This document shows positions 1 to 9,804 of a DNA stretch of 64,000 nucleotides, in pieces. A program made the translations under genes and the position numbers. Position 1 is the stretch's first letter; every line of letters starts with the position of its first letter. A model generated the notes under the pieces. It saw only the letters and a list, made by a program, of their open reading frames with translations, searched no databases and was not told where the DNA came from. The stretch is taken from positions 744,001 to 808,000 of the forward strand of contig CAVTGA010000002.1 in NCBI GenBank assembly GCA_963734185.1, in the 5' to 3' direction. This stretch comes from PALSA-894 sp963734185 (GTDB lineage: Bacteria; Pseudomonadota; Alphaproteobacteria; Rhizobiales; Xanthobacteraceae).

Positions 1-260
1 ATGTCGAGCGTGAAGGCAATGTCGTCGCGGATGCCGCGGTTCCAGCCGATCAGCATCACCTCTTTCTTGCGTTCGAGCATGGCGCGAAGAGTGTCGAGCT
101 CTTCGCCTCCCATCGCCGGAATGCCGGGCTCGATCCATTTAACGCCGAGATCGATCAGGGCGTTGAAGATCGCGAGCTTGGTTTCCTTCGAGAATGCGAC
201 ACCGGGCGCCTGCTCGCCGTCGCGCAACGTGGTGTCTTCCATGATGATGTCGGTACGCAC
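1..260 (-). CDS. Homocitrate/isopropylmalate synthase family enzyme, N-terminal part (runs off window)
   Basis: Only the first ~86 residues are inside the window; the rest lies beyond base 1. The reading frame shows the N-terminal signature of the DRE-TIM metallolyase family, TTLRDGEQAPG at residues 9-19, followed by a GIPAMGGEE stretch typical of NifV/homocitrate-synthase-like members. Such enzymes condense acetyl-CoA with a 2-oxoacid. The start is taken as GTG at 258-260 because a GAGGAGG ribosome-binding site sits six bases upstream; an internal ATG six codons later has no comparable site. The 2-oxoacid substrate cannot be told from this fragment. Homocitrate, citramalate and 2-phosphonomethylmalate synthases all belong here, and the last is considered because a PEP mutase gene lies 10 kb away and shares an operator-like element with this gene. 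Confidence 0.8.
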   Translation of the reverse strand, partial: MRTDIIMEDTTLRDGEQAPGVAFSKETKLAIFNALIDLGVKWIEPGIPAMGGEELDTLRAMLERKKEVMLIGWNRGIRDDIAFTLD

Positions 261-832
261 AGAACGCCTCCTCTATTGTCCCGATGGATTCGCAGCTCCC
301 CCGAGCCCCAGTCGCAAGATTTCTGGATATTCCCTCCCCGCATCGACTGGCTTGGCGGGCGCAACGATGCCCCACCTCCCGCCGTACAAGTCGCGGCAGG
401 GCTGATTTTGTTTGTTACAGCTTTGTGACAGCGCGCATTAAGCGCGATTTGAGGTTGTTTGACAATTGATGTTTCCTCCCCGGCTCGTGAGAAAAAGTCA
501 CGCCGTGGGGTTGCACAAATTCGCCGCAAATGTGTCAAAAAATATGCATTCCCAATGACCTAGCGTAATGGCGTTTTATCTTCCTCTGGTAGAGTCACTT
601 GAAATTTTCAATCGACCAAAGATCTGCGCGATCCGATCTGCCGCCGCACCAAAACCAACGGTGGTAGCCGCGCACCATGGTCAAGACGCCGTGCGTGCCG
701 CCAATCCCGCCCCATCGGCGAGGAGACCGCGAGCGGCCGTCTCGAACGGCTGGCGGAGCACCCCGCCTGGTGACCATGGTTCGCGACGCATCGCTGCGCG
801 ATGCTCCTCACCATGAGGGGGAGATGCTGATT
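261..832. other. Intergenic region without a convincing gene
   Basis: No reading frame in this 572-base stretch shows a recognisable protein. On the minus strand a TTGACA-like hexamer lies at 538-533, but no good -10 box follows at 17 bases. The operator-like palindrome at 486-502 lies just downstream of it. The region probably holds the promoter of the leftward synthase gene and the end of the deacylase gene. Confidence 0.5.
486..502. promoter_or_regulatory. Operator-like palindrome, copy 1
   Basis: CGTGA-GAAAAAG-TCACG has five-base inverted arms and a seven-base A-rich core. The same geometry recurs at 8813-8829, 10640-10656 and 23238-23254, always in an intergenic region upstream of a transcription unit. 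It lies about 230 bases upstream of the synthase start at 260. A LysR or GntR-type regulator would be a plausible binder; that is an inference. Confidence 0.5.
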
Positions 833-1867
833 CTAATGTGCGCCGTCGCGCGAAGGGCTGCCGACCTGGTACAGGCAGTCCCCGCGGTGCGCCCAGCCGG
901 GAAACCGGCGGCATAGCACGACACCGTCGCAATCGAATGTGACGACGACTTCCTTGCGCCAGGGCGTGTCGGGAAAATGCATTGCGCCGGCAGCGTCACC
1001 GCCTTTGACATGCTGATGAAGATCGACGAACGGCTCGAACAGGCCTGCTTCCATGCAATAGACGTAGTTGGCCGGGCCCGAAATGGTATAATTCCGCCTT
1101 TTCTTCGGGACATCGTTCTTCGGCGCCGACGCAATCATGCCCAGGTGAGCGAGCAGCCGGCGCACGCCGTTCTCCGCGATCGTGACCAGCGTGCGCGAAA
1201 CCGTACCGCCGCCGCCGATCTCGATGGTGAGGTGGACCACCTTGGACCGCTCGGCGGCGGCACCCATGGTGCGTGGTTCTCCCTGCAAAGGCTTGAACAT
1301 GCCCCCGTAAGGCGCGCCGAAAGCGCGCATCACGGCCAGCGTCTCGGCCCGCATGCCGTCATCCATGCAGTAACGGGTTTGAACGGATGCCACATACTCG
1401 AGCGAGCTGCCGCCGGAGTGCAGGTCGAAACTGTATTGGCACATGGGCAGAAGCACGCTCTCGATGTAGTGCGCGATCATCTCGGTGGGCGTACCGTTCG
1501 GATTGCCGGGGAAGGAACGGTTGAGGTTGCCGTCATCGAGCGGCGACACGCGCCGCCCGGCCATGACGGCGGGAAAATTGGTCGCCGGAAGAACGATGAT
1601 TCGACCGCGCAGCTGCGAGGGATCGAGGGAGCGCACGATCTTCATCAGGGCGATCTGCCCTTCGTATTCGTCGCCGTGATTACCGGCCATCAGCAGGACC
1701 GTCGGATCGCTGCCGTTGGCAATGACGCAGACGGGAATTGGAATCCAGCCGTAGGCGGACTCGTGGGAGGAATACGGCAGGCGCAAGAACCCGTGTTGCA
1801 GCCCGGGCTTGTCGAAATCGACGGTCGCCGCGATCCGCGTCATGGGCGTCGTGGTGGTGTCTAACAT
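833..1867 (-). CDS. Succinylglutamate desuccinylase/aspartoacylase (AstE/AspA) family deacylase
   Basis: This 344-residue protein is a zinc carboxypeptidase-like amidohydrolase that would remove an acyl group from an N-acyl amino acid. The family zinc motif HxxE appears as GNHGDEYEGQ (about residues 62-71), the third ligand as DLHSGG (about 148-153), and NLNRSFPG is the usual substrate-loop signature. The length and motifs resemble DoeB-type N-acetyl-diaminobutyrate deacetylases more than the shorter AspA. The ATG at 1865-1867 is chosen because GGAGGAG lies four bases upstream. Its first seven bases overlap the end of the upstream ATPase gene, so it is the last gene of the importer operon. 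It probably processes an imported N-acylated compound in the cytoplasm. The natural substrate is unknown. Confidence 0.8.
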   Translation of the reverse strand: MLDTTTTPMTRIAATVDFDKPGLQHGFLRLPYSSHESAYGWIPIPVCVIANGSDPTVLLMAGNHGDEYEGQIALMKIVRSLDPSQLRGRIIVLPATNFPAVMAGRRVSPLDDGNLNRSFPGNPNGTPTEMIAHYIESVLLPMCQYSFDLHSGGSSLEYVASVQTRYCMDDGMRAETLAVMRAFGAPYGGMFKPLQGEPRTMGAAAERSKVVHLTIEIGGGGTVSRTLVTIAENGVRRLLAHLGMIASAPKNDVPKKRRNYTISGPANYVYCMEAGLFEPFVDLHQHVKGGDAAGAMHFPDTPWRKEVVVTFDCDGVVLCRRFPGWAHRGDCLYQVGSPSRDGAH

Positions 1868-2884
1868 GGATCTCCTCCGATGCAATTGATTGCCGGTAAC
1901 TCCTGCCGCTGAGACACCTCGGCGGCGAAATGGCACGCGACATGGTGGTCCGGGCGTACTTCGACGAGCTCCGGCTCCACTTCGCGGCAGATATCCTGGC
2001 GAAAGGGACACCGCGTGTGGAACCGACACCCTGAGGGCGGATTGAGGGCGCTCGGAATTTCGCCCGGGATGACCTCGATCGAGTTGTCGGCGCGCGGCTT
2101 GACGCTCAGCACCGAGCGAAGAAGCGCCTGCGTGTAAGGATGCAGCGCGGTCGAGAACAGCGACGATTTCTCCGCCAGCTCAACGACGCGACCCAGATAC
2201 ATCACGGCAGTGCGATCCGAGATATGCCGCACGACGCGCAGGTCGTGGGAAACGAAGATGTATGCGAGACCCAAGGAAGAACGCAGCTGCGCCAGAAGGT
2301 TGACGATCTGGGCCTGCACCGAGACATCGAGCGCCGAAACCGGCTCGTCGCATATCACCAGCCGCGGATTGAGCGCGAGCGCACGCGCGATCGCGATGCG
2401 CTGCCGCTGACCGCCGGAGAATTCATGCGGGCGCAGCGCGGCGTGATGCGGCTGCAGTCCGACGAGAGCCAGCAGCTCCTGAATACGCGCATGATGCTCG
2501 CGCCGCCGGCCGGGCTGGTGAACGCGCAGCGGCTCGCCGACGATCTGATCGATGGTCATGCGCGGATCGAGCGAGCTGAACGGGTCCTGGAAGATGATCT
2601 GCAGATCCTTCCGTACCGCCCGCAGCTGCGCCTTCGGCATCCGCAGCAGGTCGTGCCCGTCGAATACGATGCTTCCGGCGGAGGGCTCGATCAGCCGGAG
2701 AATGACACGGCAAAGGGTGCTCTTGCCGCAGCCGCTCTCGCCGACAAGGCCGAGGACCTCTCCCGGCTTCACTTCCAGCGTCACGCGGTCGAACGCGATC
2801 AGCTCGCGCGAAGCGCCGCGAGCGCCCCCGGACTTGACGCGGAAGCGCTTGGTCAACCCTTCGACCCGAAGGAGCGGGGCGACG

Positions 2885-2910
<26 letters not shown>
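1861..2910 (-). CDS. Oligopeptide/dipeptide ABC transporter ATP-binding protein (OppF/DppF type)
   Basis: The 349-residue protein is one of two nucleotide-binding subunits of a peptide-type importer. Walker A (GESGCGKST), the ABC signature (SGGQRQRIAIARAL) and Walker B followed by a glutamate (LVICDEPVSALD) are all present. The C-terminal oligopeptide-transporter extension, with CRFHTRCPF and further cysteines, is typical of DppD/DppF proteins and may carry an iron-sulfur cluster. It overlaps the preceding DppD-type gene by 26 bases and the following deacylase gene by seven, indicating tight translational coupling. Two ATG codons occur in tandem at the start; the first is used here. Confidence 0.92.
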
Positions 2911-3868
<958 letters not shown>

Positions 3869-3869
3869 G

Positions 3870-4754
3870 TCAGCCTCGCGCTTCTTGATCGACGATGCGC
3901 GGGTCGAGCGCATCGCGCAGGCCGTCGCCGAGGAAATTCGCTCCAAGCGCGGTGAGCAGGATCGCGAGTCCCGGGAAGATCGCGATCCACGGTGCCTCGC
4001 GCAGGAAATCCTTGCCCTCGGCAATCATATTGCCCCACGTCGGCGTCGGCGGCGGCGGCCCGACGCCGAGGAAGCTCAGGATCGCTTCCGCCAGGATCGC
4101 GTAGGCGAAGATGAAGGAGATCTGGACGATGAGCGGCGTCAGGCTGTTGGGCAGCACATGCGTCATCAGGATGCGCAGGTCGCCGGCGCCGCAGGCGCGC
4201 GCGGCTTCGACATAGTCGAGCTCGCGGATCACCAGGACCGAGGCGCGCACAATCCGCGCCGTGCGCGGCGAGTAGACGATCGACAGCGCAATGATGGCGC
4301 TTCCGACCGACGGTCCAAGCGCGGTCGCGACCGCGATGGCAAGGAGCACTGCCGGGAACGCCATCAGCGCGTCCATGGCGCGCATCAGCGGCTCGTCGAG
4401 CCAGCGGAAGTATCCGGCGAGAAAACCCGTGATGGTTCCGACCACGGCCGTCACGGCCGCCACGGTCGCGGCGATCAGCAGCGATATGCGCCCGCCATGC
4501 AGCACGCGGCTGAAGATGTCGCGGCCATAATTGTCCGTGCCCAGCCAGGCGCGCGCGCTCGGCGGCGCGAAACGCAGGCGGAACTGGATGCGATCCGGCG
4601 GCAAGGCGGCGATGACGTCGGCCAGCACGGCGGCGGCGAAAACGATGCCGAGAAGCACGCCGCCGAACACGAACAGCCGATGGCGGCCAAGGCGCCGCAG
4701 CAGCCCCGAGCGGCCGGGTGGGCGCCGCACGATCGCTGCGCTAGCGATGCTCAT
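3870..4754 (-). CDS. Dipeptide-type ABC transporter permease (DppC)
   Basis: The 294-residue membrane protein has the features of the DppC subfamily. An N-terminal hydrophobic segment is followed by the LGTDNYGRDIFSR motif, a block of five or so membrane spans, and the cytoplasmic EAA loop (EAARACGAGDLRILMTHVLPN). The ATG at 4752-4754 is chosen; it overlaps the end of the DppB-type gene by 14 bases, whereas a start nine codons earlier would overlap more. It forms the membrane channel with the DppB-type protein. Confidence 0.9.
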   Translation of the reverse strand: MSIASAAIVRRPPGRSGLLRRLGRHRLFVFGGVLLGIVFAAAVLADVIAALPPDRIQFRLRFAPPSARAWLGTDNYGRDIFSRVLHGGRISLLIAATVAAVTAVVGTITGFLAGYFRWLDEPLMRAMDALMAFPAVLLAIAVATALGPSVGSAIIALSIVYSPRTARIVRASVLVIRELDYVEAARACGAGDLRILMTHVLPNSLTPLIVQISFIFAYAILAEAILSFLGVGPPPPTPTWGNMIAEGKDFLREAPWIAIFPGLAILLTALGANFLGDGLRDALDPRIVDQEARG

Positions 4755-5691
4755 AGCGGATCCTGGGATCGATCGCGGCATAGAGCAGATCGATCACGAG
4801 ATTGAGAAGCACCAGCACCGTGGCGGTCAACAGCAGCCCGCCCTGAATGACCGGGTAGTCGCGGGTCAGGACCGAGGTTGCGAGCAGCCGTCCGACCCCC
4901 GGCAGGGCGAAGACCGTCTCGATGACCACCGATCCGCTCAGCATGATGGCCAGGCTGATGCCGATCACGGTCAGTACCGCGACCATGGCGTTCTTGAGCG
5001 CGTGCTTGCCGATGACGACGACACGCGACAGCCCCTTGGCCTCGGCGGTGCGGATGTAATCCTGCCGCAGCACTTCCAACATCGTCGCCCGCATCGTGCG
5101 GGCGACGATGGCGATCTGCGGCAGCGCCAGCGCGATCGACGGGAGAATGAGGCCGCGCATCCATCCGGTCACGCTCTCGGACAGCGGCGTGTAGCCGCTT
5201 GTCGGCAGCCATCCCAGTTTGACGCTGAAGACCTCGACGAGCATGAGGGCGAGCCAGAAGTTCGGCGCGGAGACGCCGAGCAGGGCAACGCCGAGAACGA
5301 GCTGGTCGACCCAGGTCAGCGGCCGGACCGCGGCCGCGACGCCGAGCGCAATTCCCATGAGGATGGTCCAAAGCAGCGAAAGAGCCGTGAGCGACAGCGT
5401 GACCGGCAATCGTTCGACGATCGCCTGGATGACGCTGCGGCGGAGCAGGATGGAATCCCCGAAATCGCCCCGCAACACGTTCCCGTACCACGTGACGATC
5501 TGTTCGTGGAACGGCCGCGCCAGGCCCAGCTGTTCGCGGATGCGCTCCACCTCGGTGGATGTCGCGGTCGGCCCGGCGATGACCATCGCAGGATCGCCGG
5601 GAATGAGGCGTACGATGCCGAACGCGATGAACGACACGATCAACAGCGTCGGAATCGCGCCGACGACCCGGCGTGCTATCAGGCCGAGCAT
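4741..5691 (-). CDS. Dipeptide-type ABC transporter permease (DppB)
   Basis: This 316-residue permease begins with the characteristic DppB opening (MLGLIARRVVGAIPTLLIV), then IPGDPA and a large loop, and has six predicted membrane spans. The EAA loop reads RTAEAKGLSRVVVIGKHALKN. It is the first of the four membrane and ATPase genes downstream of the binding-protein gene, with a 90-base gap between them. The length is normal for the family. Confidence 0.92.
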   Translation of the reverse strand: MLGLIARRVVGAIPTLLIVSFIAFGIVRLIPGDPAMVIAGPTATSTEVERIREQLGLARPFHEQIVTWYGNVLRGDFGDSILLRRSVIQAIVERLPVTLSLTALSLLWTILMGIALGVAAAVRPLTWVDQLVLGVALLGVSAPNFWLALMLVEVFSVKLGWLPTSGYTPLSESVTGWMRGLILPSIALALPQIAIVARTMRATMLEVLRQDYIRTAEAKGLSRVVVIGKHALKNAMVAVLTVIGISLAIMLSGSVVIETVFALPGVGRLLATSVLTRDYPVIQGGLLLTATVLVLLNLVIDLLYAAIDPRIRYEHR

Positions 5692-5781
5692 GTCAGTCGT
5701 CCCGCCATTCGATACGCCCGCCTGGTTGCGGATGCCTCAGACGCCGGGCACGTCGGCGGTCGCGCCTTGGCCACGGCAGCC

Positions 5782-7323
5782 TCATTTCTCAAGCGACACG
5801 TTCCAGAATCGTGGAATCCGATACGGCACGAATCCTTTGACCTCCCGCCGCGAGGCTTGGATCTTGCTGAGATCGCCGAACTTGAGAAAGAGCACCTGCT
5901 CGTAGATCCGATCCTGGATGCGGGCGAACGTGTCGCGCCGCTCGTCGAACGAGCGCCCGCGCAGCAGCTGATTGTAGAGATCGTCGAGCAAGGGATCGGG
6001 TTTGAACTGATTGGGCCGCGGCGAGACCATGTTGCGCACGGCGTTCGCGGGTCCGACGGCGGTTGCGGTGCCGTGGCCCGTGAACCACAGGTTCCACGCC
6101 TCGACCGTGCGCAACCGCGAGGACGCCGTGCCCCAATCGAACACGTCCATCCGCACGTTCAGGCCGATATCGCGAAGCCGCTGCGACACCGCCACCGCCG
6201 CCTGGTACATGCTCTGAAAGCTCGAATTGGTGATGATGACGAGCGGCTCGCCGGTGTAGCCCGACTCCTTGAGAAGCTTGCGCGCCCGGTCCGGGTCGTT
6301 GACGTTGTAGAGCTTCGCGCCATTGGTCACGTAGTATGGATTTCCCGGGTACTGAAAGCCCGGCTGCAGGTGATAGGCGCCGTCGGTCGCGACCTCCATG
6401 ATCTCCTCCATGTCGAGTGCCGCCTGAATCGCGCGGCGGACCAGGAGATTGTCGGTCGGCGGCTTCACGTGGTTGACCCACGCACCGTGCAGCCACCAAT
6501 GCTTGAGCGGATGCAGCGTGATCGCCTTGTTGGAGGCGAGCCGCGCTGCGGCCTTGGACGGTACGTCCTCGACCACGTGGACCTCGCCGGTCTCCAATGC
6601 CGCCACACGGGTGACGGCATCGCTCATGAAGCGGAAGGTTATGAGGTCGAGATTGGGTACCTTGCGGCCGCCAAACCCCCTGCTGGCGTCATATCGCGCG
6701 TCGGGTACATAGGGTCCGAACCGCCGCAGCCGGACATGGCTGTCCGGCAGCCACTCGACGAACTCGTAGGGGCCGGTTCCGACCATGTCGTTCCTGCCGC
6801 CCGGGCGATCTTTCTGGTCCGCCGGCATGATCGCGATCGGGATGGTGAACGCGCTGACTTCCTCGAGGAACAGGGGAACGGCGCTCTTGAGGCGGATAAC
6901 GAACGTGGCCGGATCTGGAGCCTCCATCGTCTCCACCGGTTCAAGCGCGTTGCCGACACCGATGCGCTTGTAGCGCTCGAACGAGCCGAGCACGTCAGCC
7001 GAGGTCAACTCCTTGCCGTTGTGGAAGCGGATGCCGGGGCGGATCTTGAAGGTGTAGGTGAGGCCGTCATCGCTGATCGAATAGTCGTCCGCGAGGTCCT
7101 TGATGATGCCGTTGTTTTCATCGCGCGTCAGCAGCATCTCGAACACGTGCATCGAGACGTTGCGCGTCGCGATCGACGTGGTGAAGTGCGGATCGAGCGT
7201 CAGCGGGCCGGCCTCCTGGCCGAAGATCAGGTGACCGCCGCGCGGCTGCGCGTTGGCGACGAGACCCAGACTCGTGGCGAGAAACGCAAGGCCCGCCGCC
7301 CAACGAATGAGATGACTGATCAT
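5782..7323 (-). CDS. Periplasmic substrate-binding protein of a peptide/nickel-type ABC importer (SBP_bac_5)
   Basis: The 513-residue protein begins with a signal peptide (hydrophobic residues ~6-22, likely cleavage after ALGLVANA-type sequence near residue 25). The mature part starts GGHLIFGQEAGPLTLDPH and contains the family signature around YTFKIRPGIRFHNGKELTSADV. It should capture the ligand in the periplasm and deliver it to the DppBC channel. Family members bind peptides, opines, haem, nickel chelates or glycosides, so the ligand cannot be read from sequence. Company with an aminotransferase and a deacylase favours an acylated or peptidic amino acid. Confidence 0.9.
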   Translation of the reverse strand: MISHLIRWAAGLAFLATSLGLVANAQPRGGHLIFGQEAGPLTLDPHFTTSIATRNVSMHVFEMLLTRDENNGIIKDLADDYSISDDGLTYTFKIRPGIRFHNGKELTSADVLGSFERYKRIGVGNALEPVETMEAPDPATFVIRLKSAVPLFLEEVSAFTIPIAIMPADQKDRPGGRNDMVGTGPYEFVEWLPDSHVRLRRFGPYVPDARYDASRGFGGRKVPNLDLITFRFMSDAVTRVAALETGEVHVVEDVPSKAAARLASNKAITLHPLKHWWLHGAWVNHVKPPTDNLLVRRAIQAALDMEEIMEVATDGAYHLQPGFQYPGNPYYVTNGAKLYNVNDPDRARKLLKESGYTGEPLVIITNSSFQSMYQAAVAVSQRLRDIGLNVRMDVFDWGTASSRLRTVEAWNLWFTGHGTATAVGPANAVRNMVSPRPNQFKPDPLLDDLYNQLLRGRSFDERRDTFARIQDRIYEQVLFLKFGDLSKIQASRREVKGFVPYRIPRFWNVSLEK

Positions 7324-7344
7324 GATTTGCTCCCGGGGCCGCGG

Positions 7345-8520
7345 CTAGGCCGCCGCCAATGCAGGCCGCACCTGCGGATAGGCCCAGTCGAGCCAGGGAA
7401 ACAGCGCGTCGAGATCGTGCGTCTCGACCGTCGTGCCGGCCCAGATGCGCAGACCCGCCGGCGCAGCGCGATAGGCGTCGATGTCGCAACCGACGTTCTC
7501 CGCCTCAAGCAGCGAGGCGAGCTTCCTGGGAACCGCCGCGCGGCTCTCGGCATCGAGTCCGGCCACGGCCGGATCGACGATCTTGAGACAGACCGACGTG
7601 CAGGAACGAAGCGCCTTGTCCGCGGCGAGGAAACCGACCCAACCGGCACGCGAGACCCATGCCTCGATGGCCGCAAGGTTGGCCTCAGCGCGCGCCATCA
7701 GTGCCGGCAGGCCCCCGATGCGTTCCGCCCATGCGAGCCCATCCAACGCGTCTTCGACGCATAACATCGAAGGCGTGTTGATCGTTTCGCCACGGAACAA
7801 ACCCTGCATGAGCTTTCCGCCCTGGGTCAGGCGGAAGATCTTCGGCAACGGCCACGGTGGAGTGTAGGATTCCAGGCGCTCGACTGCGCGCGGGCTGAGG
7901 ACCAACATCCCATGCTGTCCTTCACCGCCCAGGACCTTCTGCCAGGAATAGGTAATGACATCGAGCTTGGCCCACGGGAGCTCCATCGCGAAAGCCGCCG
8001 ACGTGGCGTCGCAGATCACGAGGCCGGCGCGGCTCGCCTTGATCCAGTCGCCGTTCGGCACCCGCACGCCCGATGTCGTTCCGTTCCAGGCGAACACCAC
8101 GTCGCGATCGGGCGACGCTTGCGACAGGTCGGGCAGCTCGCCGTAGGGGGCGGTGAAGGTGCGCACATCATCGAGACCGAGGTGCTCGACCACGTCGTCC
8201 GCCCAAGTGGCGCCGAAGCTCTCCCAGACGAACACGTCGACGCCGCGCGGACCAAGCAGCGACCACAGCGCCATCTCGACGGCGCCGGTATCGGACGCCG
8301 GAACGATGGCCATGCGGTAATCCTTGGGAACGCCGAGCAGCGCGCGGCTGCGCTCGATCACTTCGGCGAGCTTCGCCTTGCCGGCAACCGAGCGGTGAGA
8401 GCGGCCGACGCAAGCGCCCGCCAGACTTTCCAGCGTCCACCCAGGGCGTTTCGCGCACGGCCCCGAAGAGAAATGAGGGCGTTGCGGCCGGATGATCGGC
8501 TTGGCTGGGTATGGCGTCAT
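7345..8520 (-). CDS. serC: Phosphoserine aminotransferase-like protein (SerC, alphaproteobacterial type)
   Basis: This 391-residue PLP enzyme has the opening FSSGPCAKRPGW and the block IVPASDTGAVEMALW found in alphaproteobacterial phosphoserine aminotransferases. Its PLP lysine lies in ITYSWQKVLGGEGQHG (about residues 195-210). SerC normally transaminates 3-phosphohydroxypyruvate with glutamate in serine biosynthesis, usually beside serA. Here serA is absent and the gene heads a peptide-importer operon, 21 bases upstream of the binding-protein gene. It may therefore be a catabolic paralogue acting on a related anionic amino acid such as phosphonoalanine; that is an inference. An AGGAAAGC-free leader with CTGGAGA-like sequence precedes the ATG. 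Confidence 0.85.
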   Translation of the reverse strand: MTPYPAKPIIRPQRPHFSSGPCAKRPGWTLESLAGACVGRSHRSVAGKAKLAEVIERSRALLGVPKDYRMAIVPASDTGAVEMALWSLLGPRGVDVFVWESFGATWADDVVEHLGLDDVRTFTAPYGELPDLSQASPDRDVVFAWNGTTSGVRVPNGDWIKASRAGLVICDATSAAFAMELPWAKLDVITYSWQKVLGGEGQHGMLVLSPRAVERLESYTPPWPLPKIFRLTQGGKLMQGLFRGETINTPSMLCVEDALDGLAWAERIGGLPALMARAEANLAAIEAWVSRAGWVGFLAADKALRSCTSVCLKIVDPAVAGLDAESRAAVPRKLASLLEAENVGCDIDAYRAAPAGLRIWAGTTVETHDLDALFPWLDWAYPQVRPALAAA

Positions 8521-8844
8521 ACTATCCCCTGGAGAAAGGATTGCGCACCGGTTCAGGCATCGGAAGCCGCGCGATCGGCCCTGACCGAAGTGCGTGGTTC
8601 CGCCCGGATGGACGCGGCGTCTCGGATGGGGTGTCGGCGTTTGACGTCGATTGCGTTCCGACCCGGACGTTCATCTTGCCGGCGGCGTAACGGCCAAATC
8701 GGTCCGCCCGATCAGTATCGGCAGCCATTGCTCCCTTCCCCAGCCAGCCATCGATTTTGTGATAACAGACCAGCTGAGAATGGCCTTGACAAACGATCTT
8801 TCGTCCATCCTTTGTGAAGAAAACTCACATGAAAGGATGCGGTT
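8521..8844. other. Divergent intergenic region between serC-like and LysR genes
   Basis: This 324-base stretch carries no convincing gene. It must hold the promoters of the leftward importer operon and of the rightward LysR gene. A TTGACA hexamer lies at 8785-8790 on the plus strand, and the operator-like palindrome 8813-8829 follows it, just before the LysR start. No rho-independent terminator is seen. Confidence 0.5.
8813..8829. promoter_or_regulatory. Operator-like palindrome, copy 2
   Basis: TGTGA-AGAAAAC-TCACA has five-base inverted arms and a seven-base A-rich core, as in the copies near 494, 10648 and 23246. It sits 16 bases before the GTG start of the LysR gene and 36 bases after a TTGACA hexamer, where a bound protein could block transcription. 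Autoregulation of the LysR gene, with control of the divergent importer operon, is plausible. Confidence 0.55.
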
Positions 8845-9804
8845 GTGCGGCGCCGACTCCCACCGCTGAAGGCCCTCCCGGCATTCGAGGTCGTGGCGCG
8901 TCTAATGAGTTTCAGCGCGGCTGCCGAGGAGTTGCACCTGACCCATGGTGCGGTCAGCCGACAGGTGAAAGCGCTTGAAGATTATCTTGGTGTGCGGCTG
9001 TTCCGCCGGCTCAACCGCCGCGTCGAACTGACCGAAGCTGGTACGACGCTACTGCCGGCCGTTCAGACGGCGTTCCAAGTCCTCGAGACGAGTGCGGCTC
9101 AGGTCGCGGGGCGATCGCGGCAAGGGCCGCTGGTCGTGTCGTGCCTCGCCACTTTCATGATCCGGTGGCTCATTCCGAAACTCTACGGATTCAGTTCCGT
9201 CCACCCTCAGGTCGAGATGCGGCTCTCGGGTGCCCAGGTCGAGGTGCGGCTGTCGGGTTCCGTTGCGCCGGTTGACTTCACCCGAGACGGCATCGACGTC
9301 GCCATCCGTGTCGGGAACCCGCCGTGGCCGAAAGGCATCGACGCGCACGCCTTTCTCGAGGATTACATCGGTCCCGTTTGCTCTCCGGCTCTGCTGACGA
9401 GGCATGAGCTTCGGCATCCGTCGGACCTGCAACGCCACACGTTGCTGCACACGGAATCCCGCCCCGACGCATGGCGCGACTGGCTCGACCGATCCGAGGT
9501 CGCGGATGTCGAGGTCGTGGCGGGCACACGTTTCGAGCATACGTATTTTCTGCTCGAGGCGGCGATCGGCGGTTTGGGCGTCGGGATCGGCTCGTATCCG
9601 CTGGTCGAGGAGGATCTCAAGAACGGGCGTCTCCTCGCGCCGTTTGGGTTCCTTCCCAGCGGGCGCTCCTACTATCTGCTGCATCCCAGCCAATCGGCGG
9701 TCGTTCCGAAGGTCAAGGCATTCCAATCATGGATACTGGACGTCTCGGCAAAGAGCGCGCACGGGCCGTTAGTGCTCGCGGGCGCTGGCGGCCCGCCGGT
9801 GTGA
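8845..9804 (+). CDS. LysR-family transcriptional regulator (GcvA-like)
   Basis: The 319-residue protein has an N-terminal winged helix-turn-helix (residues ~5-64, PPLKALPAFEVVARLMSFSAAAEELHLTHGAVSRQVKALE). A LysR substrate-binding domain follows to about residue 300. It starts with GTG at 8845 behind AAAGGA; this start aligns exactly with that of the second LysR gene at 16935. It is divergent from the serC-importer operon and is its likely regulator. A nine-residue tandem duplication inside the effector domain (bases 9208-9261) is absent from the related protein encoded at 16935. Its last 92 bases overlap the convergent methyltransferase gene. Confidence 0.92.
   Translation: MRRRLPPLKALPAFEVVARLMSFSAAAEELHLTHGAVSRQVKALEDYLGVRLFRRLNRRVELTEAGTTLLPAVQTAFQVLETSAAQVAGRSRQGPLVVSCLATFMIRWLIPKLYGFSSVHPQVEMRLSGAQVEVRLSGSVAPVDFTRDGIDVAIRVGNPPWPKGIDAHAFLEDYIGPVCSPALLTRHELRHPSDLQRHTLLHTESRPDAWRDWLDRSEVADVEVVAGTRFEHTYFLLEAAIGGLGVGIGSYPLVEEDLKNGRLLAPFGFLPSGRSYYLLHPSQSAVVPKVKAFQSWILDVSAKSAHGPLVLAGAGGPPV
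9208..9261 (+). repeat. 27-bp in-frame tandem duplication inside the LysR gene
   Basis: Bases 9208-9234 and 9235-9261 are direct repeats identical at 24 of 27 positions. They encode QVEMRLSGA followed by QVEVRLSGS. The paralogue at 16935 has a single copy of the matching segment (IQVRITTSL), so this looks like a local slippage duplication in the first lobe of the effector domain. Confidence 0.85.

Noticed and set aside
4531..7764. 1077-residue open frame on the plus strand, antisense to the peptide importer
   Set aside because: The minus strand encodes unmistakable DppC, DppB, binding-protein and SerC genes here. The plus frame is a rich mixture of Arg, Asp, His and Gln with no motif, a common mirror effect of high-GC codon use.
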